From: Haloglomus litoreum
Lineage (GTDB): Archaea; Halobacteriota; Halobacteria; Halobacteriales; Haloarculaceae
DNA length: 64,000 nt
Reading direction: 5' to 3'
NCBI RefSeq assembly: GCF_029338515.1
Contig: NZ_CP119988.1
Location: 1,736,001 to 1,800,000, forward strand
Every line of letters starts with the position of its first letter. The stretch's first letter is position 1. Under the pieces are notes generated by a model that worked only from the letters and a program-made list of their open reading frames with translations, ran no database searches and had not been told where the DNA came from. The translations under genes were made by a program, and so were the position numbers. Of this stretch, positions 24,213-33,157 are shown in pieces.

Positions 24213-27200
24213 ATGGCAACCGAGGAGTCGGACCCCGCCGCGGACCCGCGGGCCGACTACGACTACGTGGGTGGTGGTGCGCCCGAGGAACACGTCGACC
24301 TGGTGGCGGGCCTCCGCGAGCGGGTGGCGGGCGAGGTCCGGTTCGACGAGTTCACGCGCTCGCTGTATGCGACGGACGCCTCCGCCTACGAGGTGACACC
24401 CGTCGGCGTGGTGCTCCCTCGGGACACCGAGGACGTGGCGGCGACGGTCGAGTTCTGTGCCGAGGAGGGTGTGCCGGTCCTCCCTCGCGGCGGCGGCACG
24501 TCGCTGGCCGGCCAGTCGGTGAACGAGGCGGTCGTCCTGGACTTCACGGCCGAGATGGACGCCATCGTCGAGGTCGACCCCGACGGGCGGACGGCGACGG
24601 CCCAGCCGGGCTGTCTGCTGGGGGACCTGAACGCCCGCCTCGCGGAGCACGACCTGAAGTTCGCCCCGGACCCGGCGTGGGGCGACAAATCCGCCATCGG
24701 CGGTGCCGTCGGTAACAACTCCACGGGCGCGCACTCGCTCCAGTACGGCAAGACCGACGCCTACGTCGAGTCCTGCGAGGTCGTCCTCGCGGACGGGACG
24801 ACCGCGACGTTCGGGGAGACGACGGTCGGCGACCTGCGACGCCAGGCCGAGAGCGACTGGTCCATCCGCGCCAAGGTCGCGAAACGGGTGCTCCGCCTGC
24901 TGGAGGCCGAGGCCGGCGCCATCGACGACGCGTTCCCCGACCTGAAGCGGAACGTCTCCGGCTACAACCTCGACGCGCTCGTCGCGGACGCCTACGAGGG
25001 GCTCCACCGCGACCCGGGGGACCTGGGGGTGGGCGACCGGGGCGCCGGCCGCGACGACGGCCCCAGCGACGGTAGCGGCGACGTCGAACCGCTGCCCGAC
25101 GACGCGACGGTGAACCTCGCGAAACTGCTGTGCGGCTCGGAGGGGACCCTCGCCGTCGTTACGGAGGTGACGGTGTCGCTGGAACCCGTCCCCGAGACGA
25201 AGTCGGTCGCGCTGCTGGGCTACGAGGACCTCGTGACCGCGATGGAGGACGTGGCGCCCATCCTCGACCACGACCCCGCCGCGGTCGAGGTGCTGGACGA
25301 CGTGCTGCTGGACCTCGCGCGGGACACGACGGAGTTCGGCGACCTCGTGCGGGACCTCGCGCCCCGCGGGACCGGGGCCGTGCTGCTGGTGGAGTTCTAC
25401 GCCCCCGACGACGGGACGGGCCGCGAGCGTGTGGCCGACCTGTTCGCCGACCGGGCACGTCACCTCGACGCGGAGCCGGCGGCCGAGCCGCCGGGCGAGG
25501 CGCCGGCCAGCGACGACCCGGGGCGCGCCACCTTCGCCCGCGAGGCACACGACGACGACGACCGGGCGCGCTTCTGGAAGCTCCGCAAGTCCGGCCTCCC
25601 CATCCTGCTGGGCCGCACCAGCGACGCGAAGCACATCTCCTTCGTCGAGGACTGCGCGGTCCCGCCCGAGCGACTGCCCGAGTACGTCGCGGACTTCCGC
25701 GAGGTGCTGGAGCGCCACGACACGTACGCCTCCTTCTACGCCCACGCCGGGCCGGGCTGTCTCCACGTCCGGCCGCTGGTGAACACGAAGACCGTGGAGG
25801 GGGTCATGCGGATGCAGTCCATCGCCGACGACGTGACCGACCTCGTCGTCGAGTACGGCGGCTCGGTCTCGGGCGAGCACGGCGACGGCCGCGCCCGCTC
25901 GGGGTGGAACCGGAAGCTGTACGGCGACCACGTATACCGGATCTTCCGCGACCTGAAGGCGACCTTCGACCCGGAGGGGCTGCTCAACCCGGGCCAGATC
26001 TGCGGCGACGTGGACATGACCGAGAACCTCCGGTTCTCACCGGAGTACGAGTTCGACGCCGGCGTCCTCGCGGGTGCGGACGCGGGCGACGGGGGCGACG
26101 ACACCGGCGACGGCGACAGCGGCGCCGGCTTCGAGCCCACCCTCTCGTGGGACAACGAGAACGGCTTCCAGGGGATGGTCGAACTCTGTCACGGCTGCGG
26201 GGGCTGCCGCGGGCCACAGGAGACGACGGGCGGCGTGATGTGCCCCACCTACCGCGCGGCCGACGAGGAGATCCAGGCGACCCGGGGGCGCGCGAACGCA
26301 CTCCGGCAGCTCCTCTCGGGCGACCTCGACCCCGAGACGGCCGACGAGGAGTTCCTCCACGAGGTGATGGACCTCTGTGTCGGCTGCAAGGGGTGTGCCC
26401 GGGACTGTCCCTCGCAGGTCGACATGGCGAAGCTCAAGGCCGAGGTCGAGCACGCCGCCCACGAGCAGGGCGGGACACCCCACCGCCGCGACCGCCTCTT
26501 CGCCAACGTGTTCGACCTCTCGGCTGCCGGCTCGCGGTTCGCGCCGCTCGTGAACGCGCTGGGGTCGCTCCCCGGGAGCGGCTGGCTGGCCGAGAAGACG
26601 CTCGGCATCGCCCGCGAGCGCGATCTCCCGGCGTTCGCGAGCGAGTCGTTCGTCGACTGGTTCGAAGCCCGCGAGCCGGCCATCGCGGCCGATGGCGCCG
26701 CCCACCGGGTCGTCCTCCTGCCGGACCCGTACTCGACGTACGTCACGCCGGAGGTGGCTCGCGCCGCCGTCGAGGTCCTCGAAGCCGCCGGCGTCCACGT
26801 CGCCCTCGCGGAGCCACTCCCGTCGGGCCGGGCGGCCCACTCGAAGGGCTTCCTCGACACGGCCCGCGAGCGGGCCCGCGACGTGGTGGCCGAACTCGCG
26901 CCACGGGTCGAGGACGGCTACGACGTGGTCGTCGTGGAGCCCACCGACGCCGTGATGGTGCAGTCGGACTACGGCGACCTCCTGTCTGGCACGGCCGTCG
27001 AGCTGGTCCGCGAGTACACGCACGGCGTCTGCGAGTACCTCGACCGCCACGACCTCGACCGGGACGTGGCGTTCGACGCCGACGGGGCCGTCGGCGAGGG
27101 TGCTGAGCACGCCCCGCTCGCCGGGTCGCTGGCCTACCACGGCCACTGCCACCAGAAGGCGACGAAGAAGGACCACCACGCGGTGGGTGTCCTCCGGCGT

Positions 27201-27449
27201 GCCGGCTTCGAGGTGGACCCGCTCGACTCGACCTGCTGTGGGATGGCCGGCTCCTTCGGCTACGAGGCCGAGCACTACTCGATGAGCCGGGCGGTCGGAG
27301 AACTGCTGTTCGAGCAGGTCGAGACCAGCCCGGCCGAGACGGTGGTTGCACCGGGGGCGTCGTGCCGGACGCAACTCGACGACTGGGAGGGGCTGGACGA
27401 GCGACCGCCGCATCCCGTCGAGGTGCTGGCCGCTGCGCTGTCTGAGTAG
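24213..27449 (+). CDS. FAD-binding and 4Fe-4S oxidoreductase (D-lactate dehydrogenase/GlpC fusion)
   Basis: 1078 residues. An FAD-binding PCMH domain lies at about 50-270 (LPRGGGTSLAGQ, GAVGNNSTGAHS), followed by the oxidase C-terminal domain (HAGPGCLHVRPLVNTK, SGEHGDGRARSGW). Two ferredoxin-type clusters begin near residues 657 (CHGCGGC) and 720 (CVGCKGC..DC). Two CCG domains of the GlpC/HdrB kind close the protein, one with GHCHQKAT and one with TCCGMAGSFGYE near 1006. This architecture oxidises D-lactate or other 2-hydroxy acids and passes electrons to the membrane. Leaderless start is likely from TATA spacing. Confidence 0.88.
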   Translation: MATEESDPAADPRADYDYVGGGAPEEHVDLVAGLRERVAGEVRFDEFTRSLYATDASAYEVTPVGVVLPRDTEDVAATVEFCAEEGVPVLPRGGGTSLAGQSVNEAVVLDFTAEMDAIVEVDPDGRTATAQPGCLLGDLNARLAEHDLKFAPDPAWGDKSAIGGAVGNNSTGAHSLQYGKTDAYVESCEVVLADGTTATFGETTVGDLRRQAESDWSIRAKVAKRVLRLLEAEAGAIDDAFPDLKRNVSGYNLDALVADAYEGLHRDPGDLGVGDRGAGRDDGPSDGSGDVEPLPDDATVNLAKLLCGSEGTLAVVTEVTVSLEPVPETKSVALLGYEDLVTAMEDVAPILDHDPAAVEVLDDVLLDLARDTTEFGDLVRDLAPRGTGAVLLVEFYAPDDGTGRERVADLFADRARHLDAEPAAEPPGEAPASDDPGRATFAREAHDDDDRARFWKLRKSGLPILLGRTSDAKHISFVEDCAVPPERLPEYVADFREVLERHDTYASFYAHAGPGCLHVRPLVNTKTVEGVMRMQSIADDVTDLVVEYGGSVSGEHGDGRARSGWNRKLYGDHVYRIFRDLKATFDPEGLLNPGQICGDVDMTENLRFSPEYEFDAGVLAGADAGDGGDDTGDGDSGAGFEPTLSWDNENGFQGMVELCHGCGGCRGPQETTGGVMCPTYRAADEEIQATRGRANALRQLLSGDLDPETADEEFLHEVMDLCVGCKGCARDCPSQVDMAKLKAEVEHAAHEQGGTPHRRDRLFANVFDLSAAGSRFAPLVNALGSLPGSGWLAEKTLGIARERDLPAFASESFVDWFEAREPAIAADGAAHRVVLLPDPYSTYVTPEVARAAVEVLEAAGVHVALAEPLPSGRAAHSKGFLDTARERARDVVAELAPRVEDGYDVVVVEPTDAVMVQSDYGDLLSGTAVELVREYTHGVCEYLDRHDLDRDVAFDADGAVGEGAEHAPLAGSLAYHGHCHQKATKKDHHAVGVLRRAGFEVDPLDSTCCGMAGSFGYEAEHYSMSRAVGELLFEQVETSPAETVVAPGASCRTQLDDWEGLDERPPHPVEVLAAALSE

Positions 27450-27577
27450 GATAAATACTCGGATATATTTATAACTCAATTACTTTTGCATTTGTCGACT
27501 TAGTAAGTATATTATGGGTTGTATCTGGACATTATTCGATTCGTCTGTTCGTCGAACGTCCGCCGGTCTCTGTGAGG
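27450..27577. terminator. A/T-rich convergent terminator region
   Basis: 128 bp between the dehydrogenase and the ABC permease, which converge. The first 80 bp are strikingly A/T-rich with runs such as TATATTTATAA and a T5 run, a profile consistent with intrinsic archaeal termination in one or both directions. No hairpin or gene. Confidence 0.5.
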
Positions 27578-29068
27578 TCAATCAGTTCTCCTGGCGAACA
27601 CACGGGACAGGACCGCAATCCCGAGCAGATGAACCACGGCCCCGGCGAGGAGATACACTCCCCACGACGAGTCACCGGCGACACCGGCGACGATGGCCTT
27701 GACCGGCCAGAACGCCGGGAACACCCCGGCGAGGAACTGGTACGGCTCCGGCACCACCGCCACCACCAGGGCGGGCCCGAGGACGACGAGGTTGACGAGT
27801 TTGCTGATGGCGATCCCCTCGATGGTGTTCGAGGCCACCGTGCCGAAGGCCAGCGCGATGATTGGCCCGCCGAGCGCTCCGACGGCTGCCGACCCCAGGA
27901 GGACCGCCGGCGGGATCGGGACGAGGCCGACGACGGCGAGTGCCGGGAGCGTCGCCGCGAGACTGAGCACGTAGGCCGAAACACCGCGATACAGCAGATA
28001 GCCGCGGCCGGAGAGCGGGCTCAGACGGTAGGCGGTGAGGACACCCTGTTCGCGGTCCTCGAGGACGAACATCCCGACGACGAACCCGTAGATGGCGGGG
28101 CCGAACAGCGCGAGACTCCCGGCTATCTCCGGGTAGAAATCCTCCAGCGTGAGGATGGGAGCGCTCAGGTCCGCCACCGTCGGGGCGGCGAGTCGGACGA
28201 CGGCGGCGAGTGCGAGCGGCCCGACGGCCGCGATGCCCAGCATCGGGTCCCGGACCCAGTTCCGGAGGTCCGCGACCACCATCCCCAGCCAGGGCGACCG
28301 CGACTGGCCCCAGGAGGGCCGCTGGTGCTGCCGGGCGGCCGGGGTCTCCTGACGGCCCAGTTGCCGCCTGGGGTCCCCACCGCGGACGATGTGCCGACGG
28401 AAGGTCCGGCGCGCGCCGAGGTACGCGACCGCGTTCCCCAAGAGGAGGTAGCCGAAGCCGTAGCCCACCTCCCACGGTGCGAGCGGGCGGAAGCCGCCTT
28501 CGACGAGGAGGAGCACTGGCTGGGCGGGCAGCAGGTAGAACAGGGGCGTCTCGACGAGGCCGACGTACCCGAACAGCGGGAGGAACAGAACCGTCCCCCA
28601 GCCGACCGCGCTGATGAAGTACTCGTTGACGGAGTCGTACCGGGCGACCGCGGTGAAGCCGATCAGCACGAAGAGCGACGCCGAGAGTGCGACGCCGGGG
28701 ACGAGGACCGCCAGCCCGGGAACCCGGCCGTGGCCGACGACGGCGACGAGCGTCGTGGCGAGGACCGCGAGGACCGACAGCGTTCCGGCCTTCGAGACGA
28801 GGTACCCCCGGTCGCCGATGGGCGACGTCACCAGCGCGTCCAGCACGCCCTCCTCCTTCTCGAACAGGACCACCGCGGCGATGAAGTAGAACCCGAGTAC
28901 CGTCGGGTCGGTCACGATGAGCAACACTGCGGCGTCGGTGCGGAGTTCCGGCCCGAGCAGGCGGAGTCCGACGATGAACACCACCGTGAGGACCGCGTAG
29001 ACGGTGTAGAACCCGTATCTGACCTGGAGCCGAGCGTCCCACGCCATCATCGACCCGAGTCGTCTCAC
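27578..29068 (-). CDS. ABC-2 type transporter permease, double-domain fusion
   Basis: About 496 residues with roughly twelve hydrophobic helices in two six-helix halves. The first half begins MMAWDARLQVRYGFYTVYAV and the second LGMVVADLRNWVRDPMLGI; each has an exporter-type segment with acidic turn (VVLFEKEEGVLDALVTSPI and GMFVLEDREQGVLTAYRLSP). A hydrophilic 50-residue linker joins them. Possible starts are GTG 29068, ATG 29050 or GTG 29119; 29068 is a compromise. It is the last gene of a five-gene exporter operon and would partner the ATPase encoded immediately upstream. Confidence 0.8.
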   Translation of the reverse strand: MRRLGSMMAWDARLQVRYGFYTVYAVLTVVFIVGLRLLGPELRTDAAVLLIVTDPTVLGFYFIAAVVLFEKEEGVLDALVTSPIGDRGYLVSKAGTLSVLAVLATTLVAVVGHGRVPGLAVLVPGVALSASLFVLIGFTAVARYDSVNEYFISAVGWGTVLFLPLFGYVGLVETPLFYLLPAQPVLLLVEGGFRPLAPWEVGYGFGYLLLGNAVAYLGARRTFRRHIVRGGDPRRQLGRQETPAARQHQRPSWGQSRSPWLGMVVADLRNWVRDPMLGIAAVGPLALAAVVRLAAPTVADLSAPILTLEDFYPEIAGSLALFGPAIYGFVVGMFVLEDREQGVLTAYRLSPLSGRGYLLYRGVSAYVLSLAATLPALAVVGLVPIPPAVLLGSAAVGALGGPIIALAFGTVASNTIEGIAISKLVNLVVLGPALVVAVVPEPYQFLAGVFPAFWPVKAIVAGVAGDSSWGVYLLAGAVVHLLGIAVLSRVFARRTD

Positions 29069-29135
29069 GGCGCGGGCACCTCCCAGGGGACATGGGCGGC
29101 CCACACCCACGGCCGCCACGTCGACGCGGTCCCCG

Positions 29136-29990
29136 TCATGTCAGCTCGGTCCCCGTCACCTCGATGAACACGTCCTCGAGGGTCGCCTCGTCCGTGTGGA
29201 TCGTCTCTATCTGGCCGCCCTGGAGGAGCTGCTGGAACCCCGAATCGTCACCGAGGTCCGTGAGGGGGAACTGTCGTTCGGTGAGAGTTCCGTCGGTGCG
29301 GTACTCGACCCGGACGGTCGGCGTGCCGTGTTCGAGTTTCAGCGTTCGCGGCGTGTCGACGGCCGCGAGGCGGCCATCGACGATGAACGCGACGCGGTCA
29401 CAGAGCCGGTCGGCGACCGCCATGTCGTGGGTCGTCAGGAAGACGGTCGTCCCGTCGTCCTGGAGGTCGGTGATGACGCGCTGCACTGCCCGCGCGTTGC
29501 TCGGGTCGATACCCGCCGTCGGTTCGTCGAGGAAGACCAGCCCGGGGTCGTGGACGAGCGCGCGGACGAAGTTCAGCCGCATCTGCATCCCCTTCGAGTA
29601 CGTCCCCACGCGACGGTCGGCCGCGTCGGCCAGTCCGACCCGTTCGAGGAGGTCCGTCGGGTCACGTGCGAACCCCCCGTGGAGCGAGGCGAACAGTTCG
29701 AGGTTCTCGCTGCCGGTCAGCTTCCGGTAGAGGTTCGGCGTCTCGGCGGAGACGCCGATACGCTCGTACAGCGTACGCCCCCACTCGCGGACCGGCCGGT
29801 CGAGCACCGTCGCGTCGCCGTCGTAGTCGTCGAGGAGCCCGATGAGCACCTTCTGGGTGGTGCTCTTCCCCGCGCCGCTCGGACCGAGGAACCCGAACAC
29901 CTCGCCGTCCCGCACCGAGAAGTCGAGGCCGCGGAGTGCGGGCCGGTCGGCCCCCGAGTACGTGTACCGCAGTCCACGGACGTCGATCAT
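29136..29990 (-). CDS. ABC transporter ATP-binding protein (exporter, ABC-2 type)
   Basis: 284 residues with Walker A GPSGAGKST at about 36-44, signature YSKGMQMRLNFVRAL and Walker B LVFLDEPTAGIDPSNAR. The signature Y-S-K-G-M-x-x-R is typical of exporter ATPases of the CcmA/DrrA type. The stretch after about residue 215 is a C-terminal regulatory extension. It is co-directional with the double permease and separated from the upstream ATPase by 75 bp. Confidence 0.92.
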   Translation of the reverse strand: MIDVRGLRYTYSGADRPALRGLDFSVRDGEVFGFLGPSGAGKSTTQKVLIGLLDDYDGDATVLDRPVREWGRTLYERIGVSAETPNLYRKLTGSENLELFASLHGGFARDPTDLLERVGLADAADRRVGTYSKGMQMRLNFVRALVHDPGLVFLDEPTAGIDPSNARAVQRVITDLQDDGTTVFLTTHDMAVADRLCDRVAFIVDGRLAAVDTPRTLKLEHGTPTVRVEYRTDGTLTERQFPLTDLGDDSGFQQLLQGGQIETIHTDEATLEDVFIEVTGTELT

Positions 29991-30064
29991 TGTCGGGGAG
30001 ACGGTGGCGTGTGGGTAATACCTGGGGCATCGCCCACTCCGGCACCGGCAGCGTCACGGGTCCC

Positions 30065-30805
30065 TCATTCCGCTTCCGAGGCCGCCTCCACCACCCGCTC
30101 GACGTAGAACTCCTGCAGGTCGTCGTCCGGCACGTCGATGTCGTCCCGCGGCGCGTCCAGCAGCACCTCGCCGTCGTGGACGATGGTCAGGTGGTCCACG
30201 GCGGCGGCGAACTGCCCGAGGTTGTGGGTCGAGACGACCACCCCGTGGCCGGCGTCCCGGTACTCAGCCAGGAACTCGACCAACCGGAGCTTCGTCACGT
30301 CGTCCAGGTCCCCGAGCGGCTCGTCCAGCAGCAGGTACGCGGGCTCCTTCTGGAGCGCGAGCGCGAGGTCGAGCTTCCGGCTGTAGCCGCCCGACAGCTC
30401 CCCGGCGATGCGGTCGCGGACCACGTCGAGACCGAGTCGATCGAGCACCGTCTCGGCCCACCCATCGTCGGCGGCCGCCAGCGCGCCGAACACCGACAGG
30501 TTCTCCGCGACCGTCAGCTGGTCGTAGTGTGAGGGACGCTGGAACGCCGTCCCGAGGCGCACGTCGGGAACCGACACCTCGCCGGCTGAGGGCTCGACCA
30601 GTCCCAGGAGCGTCCGCAGCAGCGTCGTCTTCCCGGAGCCGTTCGGGCCGACGAGGCAGTGGAAGGTCTCCGGGTCGACGGTCACGTCGACCCCGTCGAG
30701 GGCCATCACGGTCCCGTAGCGCTTGCGCAACCCCGAGACGCGGATGGGGTCGATAGCGGTCGGGTCCGTGTGCGGCATCGTCGACGATGGTTGGTCCCCG
30801 CTCAT
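30065..30805 (-). CDS. ABC transporter ATP-binding protein
   Basis: 246 residues with Walker A GPNGSGKTT, signature LSGGYSRKLDLALAL and Walker B YLLLDEPLGDLDD. The Gln of the Q-loop (AFQRPSHYDQLTV) and a switch His (VVSTHNLGQ) are present. It begins 1 nt after the stop of the permease gene at 30807 and presumably serves that permease. The N-terminal 20 residues are a variable extension. Confidence 0.92.
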   Translation of the reverse strand: MSGDQPSSTMPHTDPTAIDPIRVSGLRKRYGTVMALDGVDVTVDPETFHCLVGPNGSGKTTLLRTLLGLVEPSAGEVSVPDVRLGTAFQRPSHYDQLTVAENLSVFGALAAADDGWAETVLDRLGLDVVRDRIAGELSGGYSRKLDLALALQKEPAYLLLDEPLGDLDDVTKLRLVEFLAEYRDAGHGVVVSTHNLGQFAAAVDHLTIVHDGEVLLDAPRDDIDVPDDDLQEFYVERVVEAASEAE

Positions 30806-30806
30806 C

Positions 30807-31874
30807 TCAGGTCCCCCGCTCGTAGGCGAGCAGCGAGAGCTTCAGCGGCACGAGCATCGCGAGCGCGAACAGGGCGATACCGGCGAGCCAGGTCGCGAAC
30901 TCCGTCACGGGGAGGCCCCGGAGCGCGGTCCCCCGCACCGTGAGCATCGCGTAGTGGGTCGGCACCAGTCGGATGACCTCGCGCCGGAGCGGCGAGAAGA
31001 ACCCGACGGGGTAGACGAGCCCGGAGAACCCGAGGAAGCCGAACAGGACGAGCACGTTGAACAGCCGGCCCGTCGTCCCGAAGCCCGACGCGAAGGTGAC
31101 GGCCGTGGCGATGGCCCCGCACGCGAGGAACGTCAGGCCGTACGCCAGGACCGCCCCGGGTGCGAGCAGGTTCACGCCGTAGCCCAGCGCGACGCCGATG
31201 CCGTGGAAGACGAGCAAGGGTACCGCGAGCAGGGCCGTGAAGAAGGCGAGCTTCGCCGCCACCACCGTATCGAGGGAGGTCTCCACCCGGAGCCGGTCGA
31301 GGACGGCCTCCTCGCGGGCGAGGTTGTACGGCAGGTAGGCGAACGCGAACGTGAGGACGATGATCATCAGGAACGTCGGGAGCAGGTACGAGGAGAGCTT
31401 GCGCTCCTCGCCGGCGATCTCGCGCTGGACCACCACGCGCTTGTCGAGCTGGCGGTTCATCGTCCCCGCGACGACGCTGACGAGGGCCTGCGACGGCTCC
31501 CGGTACGGTGTCACGTCGCCGTCGATGGTGACGGTCATGTTCACCTGCTCGACCTCGGGGTCGTCGAGGTCCGGCGGCACCGAGACGACGGCGTACACCG
31601 ATTCGCGCCGGAGGTCGCGCATCGCGGCGGCCTCGGAGTCGTACTGGATGGGCTTCGAGAACAGCCGGAACGACGCCGCGACCACGTCGTACTCGGAGTC
31701 GGAGACATCCTCCCCCGCGACGACGGCGACCGGCGCGTCCTTCGGGAGCACGTGCTGGAAGAACACGGAGGCGCCCGCGAAGGCGGCCGGCAGGAGTATC
31801 AGGACGAACAGCAGCGCCAGCACGCGGTGTCGGCTCCACAGCAGCTCCTTCCGGAGGACGGTTCGCAGGCTCAT
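30807..31874 (-). CDS. ABC-2 family transporter permease
   Basis: 355 residues. One N-terminal helix (VLALLFVLILLPAAFAGASVFF) is followed by an extracytoplasmic domain of about 140 residues and then five helices ending LALAMLVPLKLSLLAYERGT. This is the ABC2_membrane_3 (YhgE/DrrB-like) layout with a large external loop. The ATG overlaps the stop of the upstream gene (ATGA), indicating coupled translation, and the ATPase gene follows after 1 nt. The cargo is unknown. Confidence 0.85.
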   Translation of the reverse strand: MSLRTVLRKELLWSRHRVLALLFVLILLPAAFAGASVFFQHVLPKDAPVAVVAGEDVSDSEYDVVAASFRLFSKPIQYDSEAAAMRDLRRESVYAVVSVPPDLDDPEVEQVNMTVTIDGDVTPYREPSQALVSVVAGTMNRQLDKRVVVQREIAGEERKLSSYLLPTFLMIIVLTFAFAYLPYNLAREEAVLDRLRVETSLDTVVAAKLAFFTALLAVPLLVFHGIGVALGYGVNLLAPGAVLAYGLTFLACGAIATAVTFASGFGTTGRLFNVLVLFGFLGFSGLVYPVGFFSPLRREVIRLVPTHYAMLTVRGTALRGLPVTEFATWLAGIALFALAMLVPLKLSLLAYERGT

Positions 31875-32995
31875 GCGGGCTCCTCGCGGGTCGCGTCGAT
31901 GTCACCGCTCGTCGGTTCGGGCGCGGCGAGCGACTGCGGCTCGGGCTGGTTCCGGAACAGACCCCGGACGAGAACCCGGAGGCCCCGGGGCGAGGACTCG
32001 TAGCTCGTGACGACCGTCCGGCCCTCGACGTCGAGGCGGACCCGCCGGAGTTCCGTCTTCAGCGTCCGGTTCGAGGATTCGAACAGGTAGAACGACTGCC
32101 CCGCGGACATGATGTTCCGCACGTCGTCGGCGCTCTCGGCGTCGGCGCTCGTGATGCGGATACGGACGCGGATGTCCGGCGTCGCGCTGGCGTTCCCCCG
32201 ATCGGTCCGGTTCAGCGTGTAGCTCGTCCCGACGTACTCGACGGTGCGGACGGCCGGCCCGACGAACGGGTAGTCGGGGACCGTCTCCGGCCGGAAGCGG
32301 TAGGCGAACCGGACGTAGCCGTCGTCGGTGTCCTCGTAGCGCCGGCGGAGTTCGCCGCCGAGCGTCGTGGGGTCGGCCTCCGGGTCGGCACGGGCGATGG
32401 CCACGTCGACGGCGTCCGAGACTGCCGTCCCGTTCCCGATGGCCAGCAGGCGCGGTCCCTCGCGCGGGATGGGTCCGCCCTCGGCGCCACCATCGAGGAC
32501 GGCGACGGCCGGGCCACGCTCCGAGCGGTAGATGGTGAACCCGCGGCGCGTCTCCGTCTCGAACGTGACGCCGCGGCGGGCGGCGAGGGCGTCGGTGGTC
32601 TCCTCGGCGCTCCAGTTCGCGACGACCAGTCGGGCGCCGTACGGCTCGCCGTGGCGGCCGAAGTAGGTGACGTGGCTCGCGGCCGCCGGGTCGAGACTCG
32701 CGTTCGCCGGCGGGTCGAGCGCCAGCGTCCGGAGGTAGGGCGGCCCGCTGTAGAACTGGACGGCACCCTGGAAGGCGAGCGAGGCACGCGTCCCGTTCCT
32801 CACGGCGGGGTCCGAGCGGAACTCGGTCGTGTTCAGTGTGCCGACGTAGTCGCTCCCGGCAGGGACGTTCTCGGTCGGTTCGTACGGGTCGGGTGGTGGC
32901 GGCTCGGCCCCGAGGACGACCGCTCCGACACAGACACCGCCGAGGAGCAGCGCCACGGCACCGGCGACGGCCAGCGCCTGTGTGTCCGGGGTCAC
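31871..32995 (-). CDS. N-terminally anchored extracytoplasmic protein of the exporter operon
   Basis: 374 residues from a GTG. A single N-terminal hydrophobic helix (ALAVAGAVALLLGGVCVGAVVLG) anchors a large outside domain with repeated strands and N-glycosylation sequons (NTTEF, NRTD, NRTL, NASLD). Near its end a hydrophobic stretch SYESSPRGLRVLVRGLF precedes a Pro/Glu-rich tail. No family is recognised. It is the first gene of the operon and overlaps the permease start, so it is likely a periplasmic-side (pseudoperiplasmic) partner or substrate receptor of that exporter. Confidence 0.7.
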   Translation of the reverse strand: MTPDTQALAVAGAVALLLGGVCVGAVVLGAEPPPPDPYEPTENVPAGSDYVGTLNTTEFRSDPAVRNGTRASLAFQGAVQFYSGPPYLRTLALDPPANASLDPAAASHVTYFGRHGEPYGARLVVANWSAEETTDALAARRGVTFETETRRGFTIYRSERGPAVAVLDGGAEGGPIPREGPRLLAIGNGTAVSDAVDVAIARADPEADPTTLGGELRRRYEDTDDGYVRFAYRFRPETVPDYPFVGPAVRTVEYVGTSYTLNRTDRGNASATPDIRVRIRITSADAESADDVRNIMSAGQSFYLFESSNRTLKTELRRVRLDVEGRTVVTSYESSPRGLRVLVRGLFRNQPEPQSLAAPEPTSGDIDATREEPA

Positions 32996-33157
32996 GGGGA
33001 CGCACCTCGTCCGGCCCCGAGGGCGGGAGGAGAGAGGGACGCGGCGGGCGGGGAACCTGCCATGGCCGTGCGGTCGTCGGGTCACGGTTTAGGCCTGTCG
33101 GGACCCACGCCGGCGAGAGCCGGGAGACACATACCGGAGCGCTCCGAGGCGCCGACG

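Noticed and set aside
27450-27577. Possible insertion-sequence end or attachment site
   Set aside because: The region is A/T-rich but has no terminal inverted repeats, target duplication, transposase or integrase.
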